NCBI GenBank assembly: GCA_004144935.1 | Contig: SDZP01000066.1 | Location: forward strand, 1 to 12,387 | DNA: 12,387 nucleotides | Source: Caulobacteraceae bacterium | GTDB lineage: Bacteria; Pseudomonadota; Alphaproteobacteria; Caulobacterales; Caulobacteraceae | Direction: 5' to 3' | The notes under the pieces: generated by a model | The model's input: the letters and a program-made list of their open reading frames with translations, nothing else | What the model was told of the DNA's origin: nothing | The model's database searches: none | Part shown: positions 6,180-12,387 of the stretch, in pieces | Layout of the letters: every line of letters starts with the position of its first letter | Numbering within the stretch: the first letter of the stretch is position 1 | Translations under genes and position numbers: made by a program

Positions 6180-6722
6180 TCAGGCGCGAAGCCGGCGGAC
6201 CTCGTTGATGAAGGCGTTGAGGTGGGCGCCGAAATAGGCGGTCGTCTTCTCGTCGGTGAGCTGGCCATCGACGATCTTGGTATGGGCCTGGAAGACCAGC
6301 ACCTCGCCGAGCGGGGCAACGCGGGTCAGGGTGCGGCGCAGGATCAGGCGCAGCTGGTCCTGGGCCCGGGCGCTGCCGGTCATCCCGGGGCTGGCCCCGA
6401 CGATGCAGGCGATCTGGCCGGTCAGCGGGGCGGGCGAGCCGCGGCTGGCCCAGTCGATGGCATTCTTCAGCACGCCGGTGATGCCGGCATTGTACTCAGG
6501 GCAGGCGAAGAGGATGCCGTCGGCGGCGCGGATGGCGTCCTTCCAGGCGGTGACCGCCGGCGGATCGCCCTCTGCCTCCACGTCGGCGTTGAACAGCGGC
6601 AGATCGTGCAGGCGGTGAATCGTCAGGCTGACGCCGTCCGGCAGCAGGTCCTGGGCCGCATGCAGCAGGGTGGTGTTGAAGGAGGCGGCGCGCAGGCTGC
6701 CGGAGACGCCGAGGAGGTTCAT
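6180..6722 (-). CDS. NADPH-dependent FMN reductase (flavodoxin-like, ChrR/YieF type)
   Basis: A 180-residue flavodoxin-fold oxidoreductase that uses NAD(P)H to reduce bound FMN and then quinones, azo dyes or metal ions such as chromate; the true substrate is unknown. The FMN phosphate loop GVSGSLRAASFN lies at residues 5-16. The family signature PEYNAGITGVLKNAIDW lies at 75-91. A loop IVGASPGMTGSARAQDQLR (107-125) closes the flavin site. The ATG has no Shine-Dalgarno sequence; TACGAT (6735-6730) lies seven bases before it, so it may be another leaderless start. It is divergent from the membrane protein gene over 107 nt, and upstream of aspC on the same strand. Confidence 0.93.
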   Translation of the reverse strand: MNLLGVSGSLRAASFNTTLLHAAQDLLPDGVSLTIHRLHDLPLFNADVEAEGDPPAVTAWKDAIRAADGILFACPEYNAGITGVLKNAIDWASRGSPAPLTGQIACIVGASPGMTGSARAQDQLRLILRRTLTRVAPLGEVLVFQAHTKIVDGQLTDEKTTAYFGAHLNAFINEVRRLRA

Positions 6723-6829
6723 GGCCGCAATCGTAGCGCCAAAGCCACAGCAAACCCAGTCCCGGCAAGGGATCGCGGAACCGTCCGCCCCCGGACCTGT
6801 TCAAGCCATTCGGGGCCTGTGGAGTTGAG

Positions 6830-7657
6830 ATGAGCTACGCCGCCCCCGATCCCCGCCAGGCCCGCGCGGCCGTCTCGCAACCTTCCCTTGACCCCATCGC
6901 GGCAATCGGCGAGGCCTTCGCCCGCATGAAGGCCTTCTTCGACTTCGTCCTGAACATGGACGCCAAAGCCTGGCGGGCGGTGGCGGTCAGCTTCCTGCTG
7001 TTCGGTGGCGTGGGCATCGTCTTCTTGTTCGGCGCGCCGTTGATCGGGCTGGACGGCGAGACGGCGGTCGAGGGCTGGCTGGGCTCTGTGCACGGCGTCT
7101 GGGGCCTGCCGGTGGCGGTGGGCGCCTTTGCGGTGCTGGCCTTCCTGGGCGTGCCCCAGATCGTGCTGATCGCCGCCGCCGTGGTCGCCTTCGGGCCGTG
7201 GCTGGGCATGACCTACAGCTGGATCGGCACCCTGGTCTCGGCCCAGGTCGGATTCTGGCTGGGCCGGGCGTTCGGCGGCAAGCTGCTGCGCGACGTCGGC
7301 GGCAAGGGGGTCAACAGCTTCATGCGGCTGATCGGCGAGAACGGCTTCCTGGCCAGCCTGATCGTGCGGCTGGTGCCGTCGGCGCCCTTCATCGTCGTCA
7401 ACATGGCCGCCGGGGTGACCCCGATGCGGCAGCGCCATTTCGCGACGGGCACCGGCCTTGGGATCATTCCCAAGATCGTGCTGACGGCCTTCGCCGGCAA
7501 TTCCCTGGTCCAGAGCTTCAAGGGCCAGGGCAACATCGGCCACTACCTGACCCTCGCCGCCGTGGTAGCGGTCTGGATCGCGGTGGGCTGGTACGCGCGC
7601 CGCTGGCTGAAGAAGCACGAGGCGGAGCAGGCCGCAGACGACGCCGCCTCCAACTGA
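6830..7657 (+). CDS. TVP38/TMEM64 (SNARE-associated/DedA-like) inner membrane protein
   Basis: A 275-residue membrane protein of the VTT/DedA superfamily, some members of which move lipids across membranes. The N-terminal ~45 residues are soluble. Hydrophobic segments lie at about 50-72, 92-122, 125-147, 173-196, 205-223 and 238-256. The family hallmarks are the glycine-rich re-entrant region GVPQIVLIAAAVVAFGPWLG (107-126), GFWLGRAFG (141-149) and the R180-x2-P-x2-P motif RLVPSAPFIVVNMAAGV (180-196). The tail is charged (RRWLKKHEAEQ). GGAG five bases before the ATG supports the start. The alkylsulfatase begins 64 nt downstream on the same strand, possibly in one transcript. The substrate is not inferable. 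Confidence 0.92.
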   Translation: MSYAAPDPRQARAAVSQPSLDPIAAIGEAFARMKAFFDFVLNMDAKAWRAVAVSFLLFGGVGIVFLFGAPLIGLDGETAVEGWLGSVHGVWGLPVAVGAFAVLAFLGVPQIVLIAAAVVAFGPWLGMTYSWIGTLVSAQVGFWLGRAFGGKLLRDVGGKGVNSFMRLIGENGFLASLIVRLVPSAPFIVVNMAAGVTPMRQRHFATGTGLGIIPKIVLTAFAGNSLVQSFKGQGNIGHYLTLAAVVAVWIAVGWYARRWLKKHEAEQAADDAASN

Positions 7658-7667
7658 CACCCGGGTG
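7658..7667. repeat. Perfect 10-bp palindrome before the sulfatase gene
   Basis: CACCCGGGTG begins right after the stop of the membrane protein gene. It sits within the 64-nt gap before the sulfatase, inside a looser 16-nt near-palindrome (TGACACCCGGGTGACA). It could be an operator or the base of a small hairpin. No convincing promoter was found here: the best -10 is TAGTCT at 7692-7697. Confidence 0.3.
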
Positions 7668-7721
7668 ACATTTCTACCTGTCGCGTCCGCCTAGTCTTCC
7701 GCCAAACGTGCGGAGGGGCAT

Positions 7722-9665
7722 ATGCGGTTCGCGGCGATCATTCTGATGACGGCCTTGCTCGCCGGTGTCGCTCATGGGGCCGAGGCGCCGACCAAGGCGA
7801 CGGTGGCGGCCCAGGCGAAGCTGAAGGCGCAGCTGCCCTTCGCCGACGACCAGGACTTCGATTTCGCCAGGCGGGGCTTCGTCGCCACCCGCGCCGATCC
7901 TCTGATCAGGCGCGCCGACGGCGGCGTCGCCTGGGACCTGTCGGCCTATGACTTCATCAAGGGCGAGGCGCCGGCCAGCGTGAACCCCAGCCTGTGGCGG
8001 CAGGCGCGCCTGCTGTCGCTGCATGGGCTGTTCAAGGTGTCGGACCGCATCTGGCAGGTGCGCGGCTTCGATCTGGCCAACATCACCTTCATTCAGGGTG
8101 ACACCGGCTGGATCGTCATCGATCCGCTGACCACGACCGAGACGGCGCGGGCGGCGCTGGAGCTGATCGACGCCAAGGTCGGCCGCCGGAAGGTGGTTGC
8201 GGTGATCTACACCCACAGCCACGTCGACCACTTCGGCGGCGTGCGGGGCGTCATCGACGAGAAGGACGTCGGCACGGGCCCCGGCGATGTGCGGGTGATC
8301 GGGCCGCAGGGCTTCCTGGAGGAGGCGGTGTCTGAGAACGTCATCGCCGGCGCGGCGATGAGCCGGCGGGCCAATTTCCAGTTCGGCCACAACCTCGCGC
8401 CGGGTCCCGATGGCCAGATCAGCTCCGGCATCGGCCAGGCGGTGGCCAAGGGCACGGTGAGCTTCATCGCCCCGCGCGACATCGTCAGCCGCACCGGCCA
8501 GACGATGACAGTCGACGGCGTAGAGCTCGAATTCCAGTACACGCCGGGCACCGAGGCGCCGGCCGAGATGAACATCTACCTGCCGCAGTTCCGGGCCCTG
8601 TGCATGGCCGAGAACGCCAACGCGACGATGCACAATGTGCTGACTCCGCGCGGCGCCCTGGTGCGCGACGCCAAGGTCTGGGCGGACGACCTGTCGAGTT
8701 CGGTCGAGCTCTACGGGGCCCGCACCGACGTGATGTTCACCAGCCACGGCTGGCCGCGCTTTGGCCGCGAGGTGATCGGCGACTATCTGCTCAGCCACCG
8801 GGACGCCTACAAATACCTGCATGACCAGACCGTGCGGCTGATGAACCAGGGCTATGTCGGGGCCGAGATCGCGAACCGGATCAAGCTGCCGCCGGTGCTG
8901 GCCGACCAGTGGTTCAACCGCGGCTACTACGGGACGATGAGCTTCAACAGCCGGGCGGTCTACCAGCGCTACATGGGCTGGTACGACGCCAACCCGGCCA
9001 GCCTGGCGGTGCTGCCGCCGGCCGAGCAGGCCCGGCGCTACGTCGCCGCCATGGGCGGGGCGGGCAAGGTTCGGGCCCTGGCCGCCACCGCGTACGACGC
9101 CGCCGACTACGGCTGGGCGGCGACCTTGCTGAACAATGTCGTGCAGGCCGATCCGGCCGACAGGGCCGCCGCCGAACAGCTGGCCCGGACCTACGACCAG
9201 CTCGGCTACCAGGCCGAGAGCAGCCTGTGGCGGAACATCTACCTGACCGGGGCCGGGGAACTGCGGGGCGGCGTGTCGCCGCCGTCCGTGGCCTCGACCT
9301 CGCCGGACATCGTCATGAACCTGCCCACGGCGATGCTGTTCGACCTGCTGGCCATCCGGCTGAACCCCGACAAGGTCGGCGAGGGCAGGACCTCGGTGCT
9401 GTTCGTCTTCCCCGAGCGCCAGGAGCGCTATCTGGTGACGGTGCGCAACCAGGTGCTGGTCGGGCGGCCAGCGCTCGAGGGCGCCACGGCGGAGGCGACC
9501 CTGACCCTGCCGCGCGCGCTGTTCCTGCAGGCCCTGTTCAGCGGCAAGCCGCTGGCCGGCCAGCCCGGGGTCAAGGTCGAGGGCAACGGGGCGGCCCTGG
9601 TGAAGATGCTGGGCTGGTTCGATGCGCCGAAAGCAGACTTCCCGATCGTCACCCGGCCGGAGTAG
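7722..9665 (+). CDS. Exported alkylsulfatase, SdsA1-type metallo-beta-lactamase fold
   Basis: Class III alkylsulfatases cleave primary alkyl sulfates such as dodecyl sulfate to alcohol and sulfate, using two zinc ions. The 647 residues match the family. A signal peptide covers residues 1-20 (MRFAAIILMTALLAGVAHGA), so it is periplasmic or secreted. The metal-binding motif THSHVDHFGG gives H165, H167, D169 and H170. E278 in GTEAPAEMN, E297 in AENAN and H342 in SHGWP complete the site; the 19-residue spacing of the two glutamates equals that in SdsA1 (E280 and E299). The helical dimerisation domain follows (FNRGYYGTMSFNSRAVYQRY and MGWYDANPA). An SCP2-like C-terminal domain (about 525-647) should bind the alkyl chain. 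GGAGGGG just before the ATG supports the start. No metal ligand is missing, so it is probably active. Confidence 0.95.
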   Translation: MRFAAIILMTALLAGVAHGAEAPTKATVAAQAKLKAQLPFADDQDFDFARRGFVATRADPLIRRADGGVAWDLSAYDFIKGEAPASVNPSLWRQARLLSLHGLFKVSDRIWQVRGFDLANITFIQGDTGWIVIDPLTTTETARAALELIDAKVGRRKVVAVIYTHSHVDHFGGVRGVIDEKDVGTGPGDVRVIGPQGFLEEAVSENVIAGAAMSRRANFQFGHNLAPGPDGQISSGIGQAVAKGTVSFIAPRDIVSRTGQTMTVDGVELEFQYTPGTEAPAEMNIYLPQFRALCMAENANATMHNVLTPRGALVRDAKVWADDLSSSVELYGARTDVMFTSHGWPRFGREVIGDYLLSHRDAYKYLHDQTVRLMNQGYVGAEIANRIKLPPVLADQWFNRGYYGTMSFNSRAVYQRYMGWYDANPASLAVLPPAEQARRYVAAMGGAGKVRALAATAYDAADYGWAATLLNNVVQADPADRAAAEQLARTYDQLGYQAESSLWRNIYLTGAGELRGGVSPPSVASTSPDIVMNLPTAMLFDLLAIRLNPDKVGEGRTSVLFVFPERQERYLVTVRNQVLVGRPALEGATAEATLTLPRALFLQALFSGKPLAGQPGVKVEGNGAALVKMLGWFDAPKADFPIVTRPE

Positions 9666-9690
9666 GGGAGGAGGCTCGAAAGGCCCGCCC

Positions 9691-10308
9691 ATGCTGACCC
9701 TCTTCTACTCGCCCGGTTCCTGCTCAGACGCCTCGCGCATCGCCCTGGAAGAGGCCGGCGCGACCTTCCAGGCCCTGCGCGTCGACTTCTCGAAGGAGGA
9801 GCAGCGCCAGCCGCAGTATCTGGCCATCAACCCCAAGGGCCGGGTGCCGGCGCTGGTCACCGACGAGGGGGTGATCACCGAGACGGTGGCCATCCTCGGC
9901 TGGATCGCCCAGGCCTTTCCGGACGCCAGGCTGGCCCCCGACGACGCCTTCGGCTTCGCCCGCGTGCAGGCCTTCAACGCCTACCTCGCCTCGACCGTGC
10001 ATGTGGCCTACGCCCACTGGCGGCGGGCCTATCGCTGGGCCGACGATCCGGCCTGCCGCCAGCACCTGCGCGACTGCGCGCCGGAACGCTACGCCGACTG
10101 CTTCACCACCATCGAGGCGGAGATGTTCGAGGGGCCCTGGGTGCTCGGCGAGAATTTCACCGTCTGCGACATCTACCTGTTCGTGATGACCGACTGGCTG
10201 GAGTCGGTCGAGATCGACCCGCGCCGCTTTCCGAAATTGCATGATCACCGCGAGCGCGTCCGGGCCCGCCCGGCGACGCGGAAGGTTCTTGCTCAGCAGG
10301 CGGCCTAA
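9691..10308 (+). CDS. Glutathione S-transferase, beta-class-like
   Basis: A 205-residue protein with an N-terminal thioredoxin fold and an all-helical C-terminal domain. MLTLFYSPGSCSDASRIALEEAG aligns with the beta-class start FYSPGACSLASHIALREAG (written here in part), placing C11 at the catalytic cysteine position. NPKGRVPAL (47-55) carries the cis-proline. ITETVAIL replaces the usual ESxAI glutathione-binding motif, with Thr in place of Ser. GENFTVCDIYLF (about 154-165) is the helical N-capping box. The ATG at 9691 is preferred over an upstream one at 9622, because homology begins here and AAAGG lies seven bases before it. It starts 25 nt after the sulfatase stop, so the two are probably co-transcribed. 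The substrate is unknown. Confidence 0.9.
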   Translation: MLTLFYSPGSCSDASRIALEEAGATFQALRVDFSKEEQRQPQYLAINPKGRVPALVTDEGVITETVAILGWIAQAFPDARLAPDDAFGFARVQAFNAYLASTVHVAYAHWRRAYRWADDPACRQHLRDCAPERYADCFTTIEAEMFEGPWVLGENFTVCDIYLFVMTDWLESVEIDPRRFPKLHDHRERVRARPATRKVLAQQAA

Positions 10309-10319
10309 TGGCGCATCGG

Positions 10320-10334
10320 CGCAAAACTCTTGCG
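10320..10334. repeat. Inverted repeat CGCAA-AACTC-TTGCG at the leu promoter
   Basis: A perfect 5-bp inverted repeat with a 5-nt spacer, starting 12 nt after the glutathione transferase stop. Its right half is the first five bases of the putative -35 TTGCGT. It could be an operator half-site pair or a weak hairpin ending the upstream transcript. Confidence 0.3.
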
Positions 10335-10358
10335 TGAATCGCGGTGAATCTGTACATC
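10330..10358 (+). promoter_or_regulatory. Promoter of the leu leader and leuA
   Basis: TTGCGTG (10330-10336) and TGTACATC (10351-10358) are 14 bases apart, the Caulobacter -35/-10 layout. The -10 agrees with GCTANAWC from the third base on. The predicted start seven bases after the hexamer TACATC is position 10365, the A of the leader-peptide ATG. Two direct copies of GTGAATC (10334-10340 and 10344-10350), one helical turn apart, lie between the elements and may bind a regulator. Confidence 0.55.
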
Positions 10359-10364
10359 GACAGC

Positions 10365-10436
10365 ATGGATCGTCAGCGCGACACCCTGCGTCTTCTTCGG
10401 CTCCTCGGGCTTAGCAGCCCCTGGATGACCGTCTAG
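10365..10436 (+). CDS. Leu-rich leader peptide for attenuation of leuA
   Basis: A 23-residue peptide beginning MDRQRDTLRLLRLLGL and ending SSPWMTV before TAG. Six of the nine residues 8-16 are leucine (8, 10, 11, 13, 14, 16), encoded by CTG, CTT, CTT, CTC, CTC and CTT. It stands 80 nt before leuA, the first enzyme of leucine synthesis, which is the usual place for a leu leader peptide. Its translation would report charged tRNA-Leu: a ribosome stalled in the Leu run frees the downstream arm 10417-10424, while completion to the stop codon covers it. No Shine-Dalgarno sequence precedes the ATG, and the promoter is placed for leaderless initiation. Leu leader peptides before leuA are known from proteobacteria; this reading is from the codons themselves. 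Confidence 0.8.
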   Translation: MDRQRDTLRLLRLLGLSSPWMTV

Positions 10437-10502
10437 CTGCGCATACGTCGCGGCGGGTCGCCCAGGGGCAGGAAGCTCCACCCGCCAAACAGACCCGCGA
10501 CG
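10407..10502 (+). promoter_or_regulatory. leuA attenuator: competing RNA pairings
   Basis: Arm 1, GGGCT (10407-10411, inside the Leu codons), pairs with arm 2, AGCCC (10416-10420). Arm 2, as GCCCCTGG (10417-10424), instead pairs perfectly over eight bases with arm 3, CCAGGGGC (10462-10469). Arms 3 and 4 form a stem of GGCGGGT/ACCCGCC (10452-10458 with 10480-10486) topped by GGGGC/GCTCC (10465-10469 with 10475-10479). CGTCGC (10446-10451) can extend it by pairing with GCGACG (10497-10502). Pairing 2:3 crosses 3:4, so they exclude each other. No U-run follows the 3:4 stem, so termination may need Rho, or the stem may instead hide the leuA start region. Confidence 0.65.
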
Positions 10503-10516
10503 AAAGAATTTACCCC

Positions 10517-12079
10517 ATGAGCTCGATCATCTCCGGCGCCCAGCGCGTCATCGTATTCGACACCACCATGCGCGACGGCGAGCAATCGCCCGGCGCCTCC
10601 ATGTCCCTGGACGAGAAGCTGGAGCTGGCCAAGATCCTCGAGGAGATGGGGGTCGATGTCATCGAGGCCGGTTTCCCGATCGCCTCGAACGGTGACTTCG
10701 AGGCCGTCCGCGCCATCGCCAAGATCGTCACCGAAAGCACCGTCTGCGGCCTGGCCCGCGCCGCCGCCGCCGACATCGACCGCTGCGCCGAGGCGATTCG
10801 GCCCGCCGCCCGCGGCCGCATCCATACCTTCCTGTCGACCAGCCCGGTCCACATGAAGTGGAAGCTGCAGATGGAGCCCGACGCGGTGCTGGAGGCGGTC
10901 AGCGCCTCGGTCACCCACGCCCGCAACCTGTGCGACGACGTCGAATGGTCGGCCGAGGACGCCACCCGCACCGAGCGCGAGTTCCTGTACCGCTGCGTCG
11001 AGGCGGCCATCCGGGCCGGGGCCGGCACCATCAACCTGCCCGACACCGTCGGCTACACCTACCCTGAGGAATACGCCCAGCTGTTCCGCGACGTGATCGC
11101 CAACGTGCCGGGCGCCGACAATGTCATCTTCTCGGCCCACTGCCACAACGACCTGGGCCTGGCCGTCGCCAACAGCCTGGCCGCCGTGCAGGGCGGCGCG
11201 CGCCAGGTGGAGTGCGCCGTCAACGGCATCGGCGAGCGGGCCGGCAACGCGGCCCTGGAAGAGATCGTCATGGCCATGCGGGTGCGGGGCGAGACCCTGG
11301 GCTTCGACAGCGCCGTCGAGCCGCTGCACATCACCCGGGCCAGCCGCTACGTCTCGGCCATCACCGGCTTTCCGGTGCAGTTCAACAAGGCCATCGTCGG
11401 CAAGAACGCCTTCGCCCACGAGGCCGGCATCCACCAGGACGGGATGCTGAAGAACGCCGAGACCTACGAGATCATGAAGCCAGAGGACGTCGGCCAGGGC
11501 GCCAGCAACCTGGTGATGGGCAAGCATTCGGGCCGCCACGCCTTCCGCGAGAAGCTGAAAGCCCTGGGCTACGAACTGGGCCAGAACGCCCTGAACGAGG
11601 CCTTCGTCCGCTTCAAGGAACTGGCCGACAAGAAGAAGCACGTCTTCGACGACGACATCATCGCCCTCGTCGACGACGCCCTGGCGCGCGGTTCGGAGAA
11701 GATCCGGGTCGCCAAGCTGCGGGTTGTGGCCGGCACCGATGGCCAGTCCGCCGAGCTGACGCTGGACGTCGACGGCGTCGAGAAGACCGCCGAGGCCACC
11801 GGCGACGGACCGGTCGACGCGGTGTTCAACGCCATCCACATGATCGTGCCGCACAACGCCGCCCTGCGCCTGTTCCAGGTGCATGCGGTGACCGAAGGGA
11901 CGGACGCCCAGGCCCAGGTCTCGGTGCGACTCGAGGAGGACGGCCGCATCGCCACCGGCCAGGCGGCCGACACCGACACCCTGACGGCCAGCGCCAAGGC
12001 CTATGTCAACGCGCTCAACAACCTCTTCTCCCGCAAGGAAAAGAGCCGGCCGGAAACGGCCATCGCCAGCGGGTTCTAG
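10517..12079 (+). CDS. leuA: 2-isopropylmalate synthase
   Basis: LeuA condenses acetyl-CoA with 2-oxoisovalerate to 2-isopropylmalate, the first committed step of leucine synthesis, in the cytoplasm. The 520 residues match the type 1 enzyme. The TIM-barrel signature FDTTMRDGEQSPG (14-26) carries metal ligand D15 and R19. HCHNDLGLAVANSLAAVQGG (208-227) supplies H208 and H210, and GERAGNAALEE (239-249) supplies N244. GIHQDGMLK and MGKHSGRHAF mark the linker region. The last ~130 residues form the LeuA dimer domain that binds leucine for feedback inhibition. The start follows a weak ribosome site (GAAAGA, 10502-10507), which touches the end of the attenuator stem. Regulation is thus likely double: leader-peptide attenuation and allosteric feedback. 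No other leu gene is adjacent. Confidence 0.98.
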   Translation: MSSIISGAQRVIVFDTTMRDGEQSPGASMSLDEKLELAKILEEMGVDVIEAGFPIASNGDFEAVRAIAKIVTESTVCGLARAAAADIDRCAEAIRPAARGRIHTFLSTSPVHMKWKLQMEPDAVLEAVSASVTHARNLCDDVEWSAEDATRTEREFLYRCVEAAIRAGAGTINLPDTVGYTYPEEYAQLFRDVIANVPGADNVIFSAHCHNDLGLAVANSLAAVQGGARQVECAVNGIGERAGNAALEEIVMAMRVRGETLGFDSAVEPLHITRASRYVSAITGFPVQFNKAIVGKNAFAHEAGIHQDGMLKNAETYEIMKPEDVGQGASNLVMGKHSGRHAFREKLKALGYELGQNALNEAFVRFKELADKKKHVFDDDIIALVDDALARGSEKIRVAKLRVVAGTDGQSAELTLDVDGVEKTAEATGDGPVDAVFNAIHMIVPHNAALRLFQVHAVTEGTDAQAQVSVRLEEDGRIATGQAADTDTLTASAKAYVNALNNLFSRKEKSRPETAIASGF

Positions 12080-12116
12080 CCGGTCTGGCGGAAGCGTACG
12101 CGGTTCCGCCGCCCGG
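12080..12116. terminator. Hairpin between leuA and the convergent last gene
   Basis: GGCGGAA (12087-12093) pairs with TTCCGCC (12104-12110) around a loop containing the palindrome GCGTACGC. CCGG (12080-12083) can extend it with CCGG (12113-12116). It starts one base after the leuA stop and lies 16 bases past the minus-strand stop at 12132. There is no T-run, so it is a plausible but unproven terminator for either strand. Confidence 0.45.
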
Positions 12117-12131
12117 ACAGGCTCTGCACGC

Positions 12132-12387
12132 CTAAGCCGCGACAGACCAGGTCTGGCGGCCCAGCTTGCGGGCGAGGATTTCGGGCGCCAGGTGGGCGTC
12201 GGGCCGGCAGGCGAAGCCTTCCTCCGACAACAGGCCGCAAAGCCGCAGCCGCTCGTCGGGGTCGGTCATGCGGCCGGCGTCGATGACCGCCAGGCCGCCC
12301 TCGCGCAGCATGGCCCTCATGCCGTGGACGCTGCGGCCGACCTGGCTGGCGCTCTCCATGCCGACGACCAGCAGGAGGTCGGCGACC
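12132..12387 (-). CDS. C-terminal part of an unidentified protein (5' end outside the window)
   Basis: The frame is open to the window edge, so about 84 residues of the C terminus are visible and the in-frame ATG at 12359 is probably internal. The segment reads VADLLLVVGMESASQVGRSV, HGMRAMLREGGLAVIDAGR, then a charged helix and a tail GRQTWSVAA. A beta-strand with DLLLVVG, a helix, then a second strand in LREGGLAVID resembles the second half of a Rossmann-like fold. SAM-dependent methyltransferases often show 'lrpGGxlvi' at this point. That is weak evidence, and I do not name the family. It converges with leuA. Confidence 0.55.
   Translation of the reverse strand, partial: VADLLLVVGMESASQVGRSVHGMRAMLREGGLAVIDAGRMTDPDERLRLCGLLSEEGFACRPDAHLAPEILARKLGRQTWSVAA

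Noticed and set aside
6783..6796. GTCCG-CCCC-CGGAC hairpin between the flavin reductase and the membrane protein gene
   Set aside because: Only five base pairs with no T-run, in a divergent region where no terminator is expected; likely chance in GC-rich DNA.
9622..9690. Upstream start for the glutathione transferase
   Set aside because: The extra 23 residues overlap the sulfatase, are Arg/Gly/Ser-rich and precede the family's conserved N terminus; AAAGG supports the ATG at 9691.
7674..9692. 672-codon minus-strand frame opposite the sulfatase
   Set aside because: Low-complexity Arg/Gly/His/Leu composition typical of antisense shadows; the sulfatase has a complete active site and signal peptide.
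10433..11884. 483-codon minus-strand frame opposite leuA
   Set aside because: Antisense shadow of a clear LeuA, with no motif or start context.

Overview
The window is GC-rich chromosomal DNA of an alphaproteobacterium, most likely a Caulobacterales member (Caulobacter or Phenylobacterium type). Three things suggest this: the GatCAB set, the small DUF4169 and DUF2171 proteins, and several promoter-like sites close to the Caulobacter housekeeping -10 form GCTANAWC. The genus is an inference. Most of the window is housekeeping metabolism. I see no phage, insertion sequence, CRISPR array, tRNA or rRNA.

Layout. 1-345 is the 3' end of an unidentified + strand gene. 457-2217 holds gatC and gatA, which abut. 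A minus-strand membrane protein gene (STM3941-like) lies between gatA and gatB, and its frame stays open far into the antisense strand of gatA. gatB follows at 2772-4265. A minus-strand DUF4169 gene and a + strand DUF2171 gene are divergent around 4489-4563. A strong hairpin terminator (4823-4854) separates DUF2171 from the convergent aminotransferase aspC. A flavin reductase lies upstream of aspC on the same strand. Divergent from it run a TVP38/TMEM64 membrane protein, an exported SdsA-type alkylsulfatase and a beta-class-like glutathione transferase. The last large gene is leuA (2-isopropylmalate synthase), followed by the 3' end of an unidentified minus-strand gene.

How the genes work together. 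GatC, GatA and GatB form the tRNA-dependent amidotransferase that converts Glu-tRNA(Gln) and/or Asp-tRNA(Asn). The flavin reductase, membrane protein, sulfatase and transferase may belong to surfactant or stress handling, but only the sulfatase and transferase look like one transcript. LeuA commits carbon to leucine.

The most notable signal is in the 208-nt gap before leuA. It encodes a 23-residue leader peptide with six leucines within nine codons. After it come mutually exclusive pairings of the classic attenuator 1:2, 2:3 and 3:4 type, but without a U-tract. The promoter-like -10 element is placed so that transcription would start at the A of the leader AUG, giving a leaderless leader peptide. 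The same spacing (TANAW-type hexamer, six bases, ATG, no Shine-Dalgarno) occurs before gatB and the DUF4169 gene, and nearly before the flavin reductase.
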